Source of the DNA: Micromonospora sp. C95
GTDB taxonomy: Bacteria; Actinomycetota; Actinomycetes; Mycobacteriales; Micromonosporaceae
NCBI RefSeq assembly: GCF_018070465.1
Contig: NZ_JAGPXT010000005.1
Span: 124,001 to 188,000, forward strand
Direction of reading: 5' to 3'
DNA: 64,000 nt
In this document: positions 53,206-61,630 of the stretch, in pieces
How the letters are laid out: the number at the start of each line of letters is the position of its first letter
How positions within the stretch are numbered: the first letter of the stretch is position 1
Made by a program: the position numbers and the translations under genes
The notes under the pieces: model-generated
Seen by the model: only the letters and a program-made list of their open reading frames with translations
The model's database searches: none
Told to the model about the DNA's origin: nothing

Positions 53206-53912
53206 CTCTCGATCACTCGCCGGTCAGCACCGCCGGGCCGGTTCGGCAGCGGGTTGCCGGCACGCCGGGGGACCCGGTGCGCGCCGCGTGGGCCGACTAC
53301 CTGGCCGCGGCCCGGCAGCTCGACGGGGTACGCCGGGGCGCGGCGACCGCCGCGGGCGAGCAGGCCCGCGCGGTCCAGGCCGCCCGGGAGGAACTGGCCG
53401 GGGTACGCACCCGGCTGGTGGCCCAGGAGAGCCGGCTACGTGAGCTTGGGGTACCACCGATCTCGCTGGCGCCGACCCCGCCGGAACTGGCCGAGGCGAC
53501 CCGGTCGATGAGCGGTGGCCCGGCGGCGGTGTTGACGGCGCTGCGCGACGCCCGACGATGGGCTGTCGGCGCGGACGACACGCTCTGCGCCCGTGGTCTG
53601 TCCCGGGTGGCGCACTGGCCGGCCCGGGCTCGCAACCTGCTGGTGTACGGGCCGCTGGGGCTGTTCGTTCCGGTGCTGCTGGCAGTGCTGTACCTGCTGG
53701 CCGGTACCGGTGCGGTGACCGCCTTGGCGGTACTGGTGGGGTTGCCGGCACCTGCGGTCGCGTTCGGCCTGGGATGGCTCGCGGTGGGCCGCTGCTTTCC
53801 GCCCGGCCCGGGAGAGCGGGTGGACCGTACGCCACGGTTCGGCGCGCTGGCCTGCCTGGTCCCGGCCGTGGTGGTCAACGCGGGGATCGTGCTTGCGATG
53901 CTGTCGTCCTGA
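53202..53912 (+). CDS. Membrane partner of the FtsK-like protein
   Basis: The 236-aa protein has an N-terminal coiled-coil region (about residues 20-80, RGAATAAGEQARAVQAAREEL), an amphipathic middle and two to three hydrophobic segments at the C terminus (about 150-170, 175-195, 215-235). ATG 53202 overlaps the upstream stop as ATGA with GGGGGA six bases before, so its synthesis is coupled to the FtsK-like protein, suggesting a physical complex. No family is recognised. It converges with folE, 11 bp apart. Confidence 0.6.
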   Translation: MTLDHSPVSTAGPVRQRVAGTPGDPVRAAWADYLAAARQLDGVRRGAATAAGEQARAVQAAREELAGVRTRLVAQESRLRELGVPPISLAPTPPELAEATRSMSGGPAAVLTALRDARRWAVGADDTLCARGLSRVAHWPARARNLLVYGPLGLFVPVLLAVLYLLAGTGAVTALAVLVGLPAPAVAFGLGWLAVGRCFPPGPGERVDRTPRFGALACLVPAVVVNAGIVLAMLSS

Positions 53913-53923
53913 GCGACCGCCGG

Positions 53924-54487
53924 TCAGCGCGGGATGATCAGGGCCATCGCCTCGGCCCGGGACTTGGCGTCCCGCTGCAGCACGCCACGCACCGCAGACG
54001 TGATCGTCTTGGCACCGGATTTCTGAATGCCTCGCATCGCCATGCACATGTGCTCGCACTCGAGCACGACGACCACGCCCCGCGGTTCCAGCCGCGTCAT
54101 CAGCAGGTCCGCGATCTGCGAGGTGAGCCGCTCCTGCACCTGGGGGCGCCGGGCGAAGACCTCGACCAGCCGGGCCAGCTTGGACAGCCCGGTGATCCGA
54201 CCGTCGGGACCGGGGATGTAGCCGATGTGGGCGCTACCTCGGAAGGGCAGCAGGTGGTGCTCGCAGAGGCTCATCACGTCGATGTCCCGGACCAGCACCA
54301 GTTCCTCGTGGTTGGCCTCGAAGGTGGTGGTGAGCACCGTGGCCGGGTCGACGCGCAGGCCGGCGAAGAGTTCCGCGTACGCCCGGGCGACCCGGGCCGG
54401 GGTCTGCTGGAGGCCGTCGCGGTCCGGATCCTCCCCGACCGCGATGAGGATCTCGCGGACCGCCTTCTCGATCCGGCCGAGGTCCAT
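53924..54487 (-). CDS. folE: GTP cyclohydrolase I
   Basis: FolE opens GTP to dihydroneopterin triphosphate, the first folate step. The protein shows [19 protein letters not shown] (about residues 19-37), the zinc and active-site motifs [11 protein letters not shown] (about 72-82) with Cys and His, and [18 protein letters not shown] 54487 gives 187 aa, with GAGG about 5 nt upstream. The frame stays open without ATG, GTG or TTG back to CTG 54628, which overlaps the ftsH stop as CTGA and has GGAGGG six bases upstream; the translation there ([17 protein letters not shown]) looks like real FolE sequence, so a CTG start is possible. The natural partner folP lies beyond the inserted block. Confidence 0.94.
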   Translation of the reverse strand: MDLGRIEKAVREILIAVGEDPDRDGLQQTPARVARAYAELFAGLRVDPATVLTTTFEANHEELVLVRDIDVMSLCEHHLLPFRGSAHIGYIPGPDGRITGLSKLARLVEVFARRPQVQERLTSQIADLLMTRLEPRGVVVVLECEHMCMAMRGIQKSGAKTITSAVRGVLQRDAKSRAEAMALIIPR

Positions 54488-54624
54488 GGTGTCCTCGACC
54501 GGACGTCCGGTCAGGCGACCGTTGATCAGTCGAGCGGCGATGTAGTCGAGGCCGTCGGTGTCGGGTTCGGTGGCAGAGGCGGCCAGTCCCCCCTGCGGGG
54601 AACCGGCCGCCGGGTCATCGGTGC

Positions 54625-56643
54625 TCAGTGCGAACCCTCCGAGGAGTTGTTCGAGCTGACGCCACCGACCGTCGCCTCCGCACCGTCGGCCTCCGCCTGC
54701 ACCTTCAGCGCGTCCTTCTCCGCCGGGGTGAGTACGGGCGGCTCGGTGGAGGGCTGCCGCTTACCGAAGCCGTTGTACGGCGCCATCGGCGGGCGCTTGA
54801 CCACGCGGGCGCAGATCCTGGCCATGTCGGCGGTGGAGAGGGTCTCCTTCTCCATCAGCTCGAGCACGATGTTGTCCAGCACGTCGCGGTACTCGACCAG
54901 GATCTCCCAGGCCTCGTCGTGAGCGAGTTCGATGATCGCCCGCATCTCGCCGTCGATCTCGGCGGCGACGGCGTCGGAGTAGTCCCGCTCGTGGCCCATG
55001 TTGCGACCGAGGAACGGCTCGTCGCCGCTGGTGCCGTACTTGATCGCGCCGAGCTTGGAACTCATGCCGTACTGGGTGATCATCGCGCGGGCCAGTTGGG
55101 TGGCCTTTTCGATGTCGTTGCCGGCACCGGTGGTGGGCTCGTGGAAGACGAGTTCCTCGGCGGCCCGGCCGCCCAGCGCGTACGCCAGGGTGTCGACCAT
55201 CTCGGCGCGGGTCTGGGTGTACTTGTCCTCCGTGGGCAGCACCAGGGTGTGGCCCAGGGAACGGCCCCGGGACAGGATCGTCACCTTGTGCACCGGTGCG
55301 GCGTGCGGCAGCGCCCAGGCGACAAGTGCGTGCCCGCCCTCGTGGTACGCGGTGATCTTCTTCTCCTGGTCGCTCATCACCCGGGTACGGCGCTGCGGAC
55401 CGGCGATCACCCGGTCGATCGACTCCTCGAGCGAGTCGTTGGAGATGGCCCGCTGGTCCTTGCGGGCGGTCAGCAGGGCCGCCTCGTTGATCACGTTGGC
55501 GAGGTCGGCGCCGCTGAAGCCCGGCGTCCGCTTGGCCACCGAGTCGAGGTCGACGTCGGGCGTGAACGGCTTGCCCTTGGCGTGCACCCGCAGGATGGCC
55601 TTGCGGCCCTCCATGTCGGGCGCGTCGACCGGGATCTGCCGGTCGAACCGGCCCGGCCGCAGCAGCGCCGGGTCGAGGATGTCGGGCCGGTTGGTGGCGG
55701 CGATCAGGATCACGCCGCCCTTGACGTCGAAGCCGTCCATCTCGACCAGGAGTTGGTTCAGCGTCTGCTCGCGCTCGTCGTGACCGCCGCCCATGCCGGC
55801 GCCACGGTGCCGGCCGACCGCGTCGATCTCGTCGACGAAGACGATCGCGGGCGCGTTGGTCTTGGCCTGCTCGAACAGGTCACGGACCCGGCTGGCGCCG
55901 ACACCGACGAACATCTCCACGAAATCCGAGCCGGAGATCGAGTAGAACGGCACCCCGGCCTCGCCGGCCACCGCGCGGGCGAGCAGCGTCTTACCGGTGC
56001 CGGGCGGGCCGAAGAGCAGCACACCCTTCGGGATCTTCGCACCGAGTGCCTGGTACTTCGCCGGATTCTGCAGGAAGTCCTTGATCTCGTGCAGCTCCTC
56101 GACGGCCTCCTCGGAGCCCGCCACGTCGGCGAACGTCGTCTTCGGCGTGTCCTTGGTGATCATCTTCGCCTTGGACTTGCCGAAGTTGAGCACCCGGGAG
56201 CCGCCGCCCTGCATCTGCGACATGAAGAACAGCAGCAGCAGTACGAGCAGCACGATGGGGAGCAGGTTGACCAGCAGGCTGACCCAGATGCTGTCGGACG
56301 ACACCTCGGTGTCGGCCGGCCCGGTGACCCGATTGTTGGCCTTGGCCTCAAGAACCTCGTTCCAGACCTCGTTGCCGACCTCGTAGGGGAACTGGGCCTC
56401 GATCAGCTTCGTGGTGGTCTCGCCGAACTCGGTCTCCTCGGCCAGCTCGAGCTGGATCGTCTGTTCCTTGTCCTGGAAGACGACCTTCTCGATGCCACCC
56501 TTGTTGAGCTGGTCGAGCGCGACGGACGTGTCCACTCGGTGGTAGCTGGGTCCACCGGTGAACAACTGACTGAGCACGACGGCGCCGAGGATGACCAGGA
56601 TGACCCAGAACACCGGTCGGCGGAAGAAACGCGTACGTTCCAT
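54625..56643 (-). CDS. ftsH: ATP-dependent zinc metalloprotease FtsH
   Basis: FtsH degrades misfolded membrane and some soluble proteins. The 672-aa protein has two membrane segments (about residues 11-29 and 118-141), an extracytoplasmic loop between them, an AAA domain with Walker A GPPGTGKT (212-219), Walker [12 protein letters not shown] and the second-region-of-homology Arg, and the protease zinc site HEGGH (434-438; the usual Ala is Gly) with the distal Glu-Glu-rich helix. The C-terminal tail is disordered. It begins the ftsH-folE pair, which is expected to continue into folP. Confidence 0.97.
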   Translation of the reverse strand: MERTRFFRRPVFWVILVILGAVVLSQLFTGGPSYHRVDTSVALDQLNKGGIEKVVFQDKEQTIQLELAEETEFGETTTKLIEAQFPYEVGNEVWNEVLEAKANNRVTGPADTEVSSDSIWVSLLVNLLPIVLLVLLLLFFMSQMQGGGSRVLNFGKSKAKMITKDTPKTTFADVAGSEEAVEELHEIKDFLQNPAKYQALGAKIPKGVLLFGPPGTGKTLLARAVAGEAGVPFYSISGSDFVEMFVGVGASRVRDLFEQAKTNAPAIVFVDEIDAVGRHRGAGMGGGHDEREQTLNQLLVEMDGFDVKGGVILIAATNRPDILDPALLRPGRFDRQIPVDAPDMEGRKAILRVHAKGKPFTPDVDLDSVAKRTPGFSGADLANVINEAALLTARKDQRAISNDSLEESIDRVIAGPQRRTRVMSDQEKKITAYHEGGHALVAWALPHAAPVHKVTILSRGRSLGHTLVLPTEDKYTQTRAEMVDTLAYALGGRAAEELVFHEPTTGAGNDIEKATQLARAMITQYGMSSKLGAIKYGTSGDEPFLGRNMGHERDYSDAVAAEIDGEMRAIIELAHDEAWEILVEYRDVLDNIVLELMEKETLSTADMARICARVVKRPPMAPYNGFGKRQPSTEPPVLTPAEKDALKVQAEADGAEATVGGVSSNNSSEGSH

Positions 56644-56968
56644 GCTGTTGTCGAGCGCCGAGACGCCCGCATCCTCCTGATCGACGTCCTGACCGACTGT
56701 GGGTGTCGCCGCCTGGGCGGCTGCCGGAGCCGCCGTGCGGGCCAGCCTCGACCCCGGGACGCGATTACCGCGCCACGGTCATTCGACGGTACACCGTGCG
56801 AGACCGATATGAGCTGGCGAGCCCAGCACTTACGCGCACGGCGAACCGGATGTCAGCCGGCATGGCCCGAAGTCGGATCTCCCGGCCACCGTGCTGAACG
56901 GTAGTCCGATCAGCTGAAAGGCGGCTGAATGCCGGGTGGGAGGTTGCGGCACGCCGGGTACCACCCGC
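56644..56968. other. 325-bp gap between hpt and ftsH
   Basis: This gap holds the ftsH upstream region on the minus strand. I see no gene, strong hairpin or clear -35/-10 pair, only one AT-richer patch around 56790-56830. Confidence 0.5.
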
Positions 56969-57544
56969 TCAGGAGCGGGCGTAGACCTCCGGCTTGAGCA
57001 CCCCCACGTACGGCAGCTCCCGGTAGCGCTCACCGAAGTCGAGGCCGTACCCGACGACGAACTCCGTCGGGATGTCGAAGCCCACGTACCTGACCGGCAC
57101 CGTCACCTTCACCGCGTCCGGCTTACGGAACAGCGCGACCACCTCGACGCTCGCGGCCGACCGCGACTCCAGGTAGCGCAGCAGCCAGGACAGGGTCAGC
57201 CCGGAGTCGACGATGTCCTCCACCACGACGACGTGCCGACCGGCGATGTCCCGGTCGAGGTCCTTGAGGATCCGGACCACTCCGGAGGAGGTGGTGCCCT
57301 GCCCGTACGAGGAGATGGCCATGAAGTCCAACTCGGCCGGGGGGCCGTGCCGGCCCAGCGCGCGGGCGAAGTCGGCCATGAACATGACCGCACCCTTGAG
57401 CACGCAGACGAGCAACAGCCCGTCGGTGACGTGTGCGTAGTCCGCGGAGACCTGCTTGGCCAGCTCTGCGGTCTTCTCGCGGATCTGCGCCTCGGAGATG
57501 ATCACGTGGTCGATGTCGGCGTCGTACCAGGAGCCGTCAGCCAT
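56969..57544 (-). CDS. hpt: Hypoxanthine phosphoribosyltransferase
   Basis: Hpt salvages hypoxanthine and guanine with PRPP. The 191-aa protein shows LLVCVLKGAVMFMADFARAL (about residues 42-61), the SSYG loop in AISSYGQGTTSSG, the PRPP-binding VVVVEDIVDSGLTL (about 105-118), and VRYVGFDIPTEFVVGYGLDF for base recognition. ATG 57544 is chosen because AGG lies 8 nt upstream; ATG 57550 is close behind it. The hpt-ftsH order is conserved in Actinobacteria; tilS, usually adjacent, is 3 kb away because other genes intervene. Confidence 0.95.
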   Translation of the reverse strand: MADGSWYDADIDHVIISEAQIREKTAELAKQVSADYAHVTDGLLLVCVLKGAVMFMADFARALGRHGPPAELDFMAISSYGQGTTSSGVVRILKDLDRDIAGRHVVVVEDIVDSGLTLSWLLRYLESRSAASVEVVALFRKPDAVKVTVPVRYVGFDIPTEFVVGYGLDFGERYRELPYVGVLKPEVYARS

Positions 57545-57643
57545 GACCATAGCCTGCCGTACGCCCCGGGTTCGCCGTCGGCGGGGCCGCCCGTTTCGAG
57601 GCAACCCCGCCGAGGGATTTTCCGGCTGAAAGGGACATTAGGC

Positions 57644-57781
57644 TCAGCAGTGCCGCGACTGCCATCTGCGACCCCCGTCGGAGGGCTTCCAGTCCGCCGA
57701 GTCACGACTGTCGGCGGTCAGCCCGAGGGCGGACAGCAGGGCGAGGAAGAGGAAGAACAGCAGGAAGAACAGAAAACCCAT
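57644..57781 (-). CDS. 45-aa single-pass membrane microprotein
   Basis: From ATG 57781 the frame encodes a hydrophobic N terminus (FLFFLLFFLFLALLSALGL, residues about 3-21) and a short polar, charged tail (TADSRDSADWKPSDGGRRW). The all-Phe/Leu helix is unusual in this GC-rich genome, where chance frames are Ala/Arg-rich, so selection on the sequence is likely. A weak GCGAGCG lies upstream. Similar tiny Phe/Leu proteins exist in other actinobacteria; function unknown. Confidence 0.5.
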   Translation of the reverse strand: MGFLFFLLFFLFLALLSALGLTADSRDSADWKPSDGGRRWQSRHC

Positions 57782-57921
57782 GGCGGCGCTCGCTTTCTGA
57801 CGTCTGTGGTTGTCGTGTCGCCGCCGGTGCGCACCGGACATCTGCCAGTCTGGGCACCCCGCCCCTCCTCCGACAGTGGCAGAGATGCCACACCTGCTCG
57901 ATTTTCTGCCACCCGTGCGGT

Positions 57922-57927
57922 TACCCT
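57922..57927 (+). promoter_or_regulatory. -10 element for the leaderless GlxA-type regulator
   Basis: TACCCT at 57922-57927 ends six bases before ATG 57934, the exact leaderless spacing. No Shine-Dalgarno sequence precedes the start. Confidence 0.45.
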
Positions 57928-57933
57928 CGTCAC

Positions 57934-58896
57934 ATGCTTCGTTCAGTGGCCGTACTCGTCCTGGACGGCGTCGCCCCGTTCGAACTCGGCGTACTCGCTG
58001 AGGTGTTCGGCACCGACCGCACCGCCGACGGGCTGCCGGGTTACCGGTTCGACGTGTGCGGTCCCCGGCAGGCCCCGGTACGCACCTCCGCCGGCTTCCA
58101 GCTGGTGCCGAACGCCGACCTGGCTCCGCTGGAACAGGCGGACCTGGTCGCCGTTCCCGCCCACGACCCGACCACCACCGCACCCGCCGAGGTCCACGAG
58201 GCGCTGCGGAGGGCCGCCGAACGGGGTGCGTACCTGTTCAGCGTGTGTGCCGGCGCGTACCTGCTGGGCGAGGCGGGGCTGCTCGACGGCCGGGAGTGCA
58301 CCACCCACTGGCGGCACGTCGACGAGTTGCAGCGCCGCCACCCGAGCGCCCGGGTGCGCTGCAACTCGCTCTACGTGCAGGACGGTCGGCTACTCACCAG
58401 CGCGGGCACCGCCGCCGGCATCGACGCCTGCCTGCACCTGGTACGCCAGGCGCACGGCTCGGCCACCGCCACCCGACTCGCCCGACGGATGGTGGTGCCT
58501 CCGCACCGCGACGGCGGGCAGGCCCAGTACATCGAGGCACCGATCCCCAAGGCACCGGAGGCCCCCACCCTGGAACCGGTGCTGGAATGGCTGATGGGCC
58601 ATCTCGACCGGCAGACCACCGTCGACGAGCTGGCCGCCCGAGCCGGGATGGCCCCACGGACGTTCGCCCGCCGCTTCCGCGCGGAGACCGGCACCACCCC
58701 GCACGACTGGCTGACAAACCAACGCGTCCTGCTGGCCCGCCGGCTGTTGGAGGACACCGCACTCACGGTGGAGGGGGTCGCCGAACGGGCCGGCTTCGGC
58801 GACGCCGCCGTCCTGCGGCACCACTTCACCCGCCGGGTCGGCGCCACGCCGCAGGCGTACCGCGCCACGTTCCGGGATCGTGCGCCCATCGGTTGA
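57934..58896 (+). CDS. GlxA-family regulator: DJ-1/PfpI-like domain plus AraC helix-turn-helix
   Basis: The 320-aa protein has an N-terminal class I glutamine-amidotransferase-like domain (VAVLVLDGVAPFELGVLAEVF, residues about 5-25; the SVCAGAYLLGEAGLLDG nucleophile-elbow region, about 103-119) and two C-terminal AraC HTH motifs (VDELAARAGMAPRTFARRF and VEGVAERAGFGDAAVLRHHF, about 230-290). The domain probably senses a metabolite; the target genes are unknown but the convergent gamma-glutamyltransferase gene ends 24 bp away. The gene appears leaderless. Confidence 0.88.
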   Translation: MLRSVAVLVLDGVAPFELGVLAEVFGTDRTADGLPGYRFDVCGPRQAPVRTSAGFQLVPNADLAPLEQADLVAVPAHDPTTTAPAEVHEALRRAAERGAYLFSVCAGAYLLGEAGLLDGRECTTHWRHVDELQRRHPSARVRCNSLYVQDGRLLTSAGTAAGIDACLHLVRQAHGSATATRLARRMVVPPHRDGGQAQYIEAPIPKAPEAPTLEPVLEWLMGHLDRQTTVDELAARAGMAPRTFARRFRAETGTTPHDWLTNQRVLLARRLLEDTALTVEGVAERAGFGDAAVLRHHFTRRVGATPQAYRATFRDRAPIG

Positions 58897-58920
58897 CCGC
58901 CGGCCTGACGGTCGTGCGGG

Positions 58921-60555
58921 TCAGAATCCTGCGGCCGCGCCGTCCACCCGGGGCTCGGAGCCGACGACATACCCGCCGTCGGCGTGTCGCCAGATCGCCT
59001 GCCCGTGGCCGAAGACGGTGGCATCGGGTGCGACGGTCACCTGGTGGCCCCGATCCCGCAGGTCAGCCACGAGTGCGGCGCCGCCAGGCCCGGCGATCAG
59101 GTGCTGCTCGACCAGCAGCGAGCGACCCGCGTGCCAGTACCAGCGCGGGGCGTCCAGCGCCGCCTGCGGGTCGAGGCCCGCGTCCACGGTCGCCGAGACC
59201 AGTTGGACGTGACCCTGGGGCTGCATGTGCCCGCCCATCACCCCGAACGGCCCCACCGGCGCACCCTGGCAGGTCAGGAAACCGGGAATGATCGTGTGAT
59301 AGGGCCGCTTCGCCGGGCCGACCACGTTGGGATGGCCCACGTCCAGCCGGAAGCCGAGACCACGATTCTGCAGCGCGAAGCCGTATCCGGGCAGCACCAC
59401 GTGCGAGCCGAAGGCGAGGTAGGTGGACTGGATCAGGCTGACCATCATGCCGCTCTCGTCGGCCGTGCAGAGATAGACCGTCCCACCACGCTCCGGTGCC
59501 CCGGTCACCTCCTCGGCCGCCGCCCCGGTGATCGCCGCGCGGCGTCGGGCCAGGTGTTCCGGGCTGAGCAGCCCGGGCGGGGCCGGGGCAAGGTCGGGGT
59601 CGGCGACGTGGGCGTGCGCGTCGGCGAAGCCCAACTTGACCGCCTCGATCTGCCGGTGCAGCCATTGCGACCCGTCGGCCGGGTCCAGTCCGTCCAGGAT
59701 GCCCAGGGCGAGCAGGGCGGCCAATCCCTGCCCGTTCGGTGGCAGTTCCCAGACCTCGTGGTCCCGGTAGCGCACCGACACCGGATCGACCCAGACGCTG
59801 GCGTGCTTCGCCAGGTCCGTCGTGGTGAGCAGCCCGCCGGTACGGGCGGCGTAGTCGCTGAGTGCCGTCGCGATCCGCCCTCGGTAGAACTCCTCCGCCC
59901 GGCTGTCGGCGATCAGTCGAAGCGTCCGGGCCGCGTCCGGGTTGCGCCACCGCTCACCCGCGCGGGGGGCCCGCCCGCCCGGCGCGAAGACCCGCCCGAA
60001 CTCCGCGTACTCGGGACCGCTCAGTCCGGCGTGCCCGGCGACCCCGCGGGACCAGGCCGCCGCTGTCGCGGTGGAGACGGGGTGCCCCTGCTCGGCGTAG
60101 CCGATGGCGTCGGCGAACAGCCCCGCGAACGGCAGCGAACCGAATCGCTCGTGCAGGTCACGCCAGCCCGCCGGCACGCCCGGTACGGTCACCGGCAACC
60201 AGCCCCGGGCCGGCATCGCCGGGCCGACCGCCTGCGCCCCACCCAACGCCTCGGCGGGCTCGGTGCCTCGACCGCTGGTTGCCGCGAGCACCAGATCCCG
60301 GGTCAGCGCGGCGGGTGAGTGGCCGGAGGCGTTCAGGCCGTGCAGCCGCCCGCCGTCCCAGACGATGGCGAAGAGGTCACCGCCGATGTCGTTGGCGGGT
60401 GGTTGCACCACGGTGAGGGTGCTGGCGGTGGCCAGCGCCGCGTCCACGGCGTTACCGCCACGCCGCAGCACGGCCAGGCCGGCCGCCACGGCCAGCGGGT
60501 GGCTGGTGGCCACGGCACCGCGCGGCGCGTACAGCGGTAGCCGGGGATGGATCAT
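58921..60555 (-). CDS. Gamma-glutamyltransferase family protein
   Basis: The 544-aa Ntn-hydrolase homologue matches the gamma-glutamyltransferase superfamily throughout: AVATSHPLAVAAGLAVLRRGGNAVDAALA (about residues 14-42, here cited in parts), PPNGQGLAALLALGILDGLDP, EAVKLGFADAHAHVADP and the processing Thr in ERGGTVYLCTADESG (about residues 363-377), with a GPFGVMGGHMQPQGHVQLV C-terminal part. No signal peptide is evident, unlike secreted enzymes, so a cytoplasmic amidase or transferase role on a gamma-glutamyl compound is more likely. ATG 60555 overlaps the tilS stop as ATGA. Confidence 0.88.
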   Translation of the reverse strand: MIHPRLPLYAPRGAVATSHPLAVAAGLAVLRRGGNAVDAALATASTLTVVQPPANDIGGDLFAIVWDGGRLHGLNASGHSPAALTRDLVLAATSGRGTEPAEALGGAQAVGPAMPARGWLPVTVPGVPAGWRDLHERFGSLPFAGLFADAIGYAEQGHPVSTATAAAWSRGVAGHAGLSGPEYAEFGRVFAPGGRAPRAGERWRNPDAARTLRLIADSRAEEFYRGRIATALSDYAARTGGLLTTTDLAKHASVWVDPVSVRYRDHEVWELPPNGQGLAALLALGILDGLDPADGSQWLHRQIEAVKLGFADAHAHVADPDLAPAPPGLLSPEHLARRRAAITGAAAEEVTGAPERGGTVYLCTADESGMMVSLIQSTYLAFGSHVVLPGYGFALQNRGLGFRLDVGHPNVVGPAKRPYHTIIPGFLTCQGAPVGPFGVMGGHMQPQGHVQLVSATVDAGLDPQAALDAPRWYWHAGRSLLVEQHLIAGPGGAALVADLRDRGHQVTVAPDATVFGHGQAIWRHADGGYVVGSEPRVDGAAAGF

Positions 60556-61616
60556 CCTTCGACGACCGCCTCGCCGGGCGCTGTCCCGACCGGCTGCGGC
60601 ACCGGGGCTCGATCGGTCGGTGCAGCCGGCGGTGTCTCCGACACCAGTCGACCGTCGCGGCGGAGCACCCGTAGCCCGCCCGGCAGGTAGCTGGCTCGCT
60701 GGCCGCGCCAGGCCGTGACCAGGGCGTCGAGTGCGGCGACGTGGCGGTGCGACAGCGCCGCCGGCGGCGCGCCCAACTCGTGGGCCCAGGCCCGCAGCAC
60801 CCGCCCACGCACCGCGGGCGCCAGGGCCGCCAAGGCCCGGGTGGCCAAGCCACCGTCAGGGTGCCGGGCCTGGCTCAGCGCCGTGTCGGCGAGTTCGTCC
60901 AGGACCGCGTTGTCCGCCGCCACCAGGGCGGCGGTACGGGCGAGGTTGTCCAGCACACCCGGGCCGAGCGCCCGGATCAACGTGGGCAGCACGTCGGCCC
61001 GGACCCGGGAGCGGGCGTACGCCGGGTCCCTGTTGTGCGGGTCGTCCCACGGCACCAGCCCAAGGGCCGCGCAGGCGGCGCGGGTCTCCGCCCGCCCGAT
61101 CTCCAACAGCGGGCGTACGAGTGGAGTGCCGGCCAGATCCCGGCGGGCCGGCATGCCGGCGAGTCCGCGCGGGCCGGCGCCCCGGGCCAGTGCGAGCAGC
61201 ACCGTCTCCGCCTGGTCGTCCCGGGTGTGGCCGGTGAACAGTGCCGAGGCACCAAGGCCACCGGCCAGCTCGGCCAACGCCTGGTAGCGGGCTTCACGGG
61301 CCGCCGCCTCCGGGCCACCGGGTCGACCGGCGACCTCGACCCGGACCACCTCCACCGGTGCCAGACCGGCACCTTCCGCCCAGCGCGCCACCGCCTCGGC
61401 CCGGTGCCGCGACCCGGCCTGCAGGCCGTGATCGACGGTGACCAGCCCGGCGGTGCGGCCGGCCCGGGGCGCCACGAACGCGGTGGCCGCGGCCAGGGCC
61501 AGCGAGTCGGCTCCGCCCGAGCAGGCGACCAGCACCGGGCCGGCCGTCGGCAGGTCGGCAATTGCACGACGGACCGCGATCCGGATCGCGGCCACCGGCG
61601 GGGCGAGCTGGGCCAT
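60552..61616 (-). CDS. tilS: tRNA(Ile)-lysidine synthetase
   Basis: TilS changes C34 of tRNA-Ile(CAU) to lysidine using lysine and ATP. The 354-aa protein has the PP-loop VLVACSGGADSLALAAAT (about residues 28-45), the TGHTRDDQAETVLL motif (about 127-140), and RPLLEIGRAE with the substrate region PWDDPHNRDPAYARSRVR. Length is typical for the short actinobacterial form without full C-terminal domains. It ends in the start of the gamma-glutamyltransferase gene (ATGA), so the two may be coupled. The zinc-protease and dacB genes precede it. Confidence 0.95.
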   Translation of the reverse strand: MAQLAPPVAAIRIAVRRAIADLPTAGPVLVACSGGADSLALAAATAFVAPRAGRTAGLVTVDHGLQAGSRHRAEAVARWAEGAGLAPVEVVRVEVAGRPGGPEAAAREARYQALAELAGGLGASALFTGHTRDDQAETVLLALARGAGPRGLAGMPARRDLAGTPLVRPLLEIGRAETRAACAALGLVPWDDPHNRDPAYARSRVRADVLPTLIRALGPGVLDNLARTAALVAADNAVLDELADTALSQARHPDGGLATRALAALAPAVRGRVLRAWAHELGAPPAALSHRHVAALDALVTAWRGQRASYLPGGLRVLRRDGRLVSETPPAAPTDRAPVPQPVGTAPGEAVVEG

Positions 61617-61630
61617 CGGCGCGGAAACGC

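Noticed and set aside
41248..53923. Attachment sites or flanking direct repeats bounding the type IV-like block
   Set aside because: I compared both junctions by eye and saw only short chance similarities; no tRNA gene or integrase is present.
56940..56995. Hairpin at the hpt end as a terminator
   Set aside because: The short stem lies inside the last hpt codons and has a two-base loop, so it is unlikely to act as a terminator.
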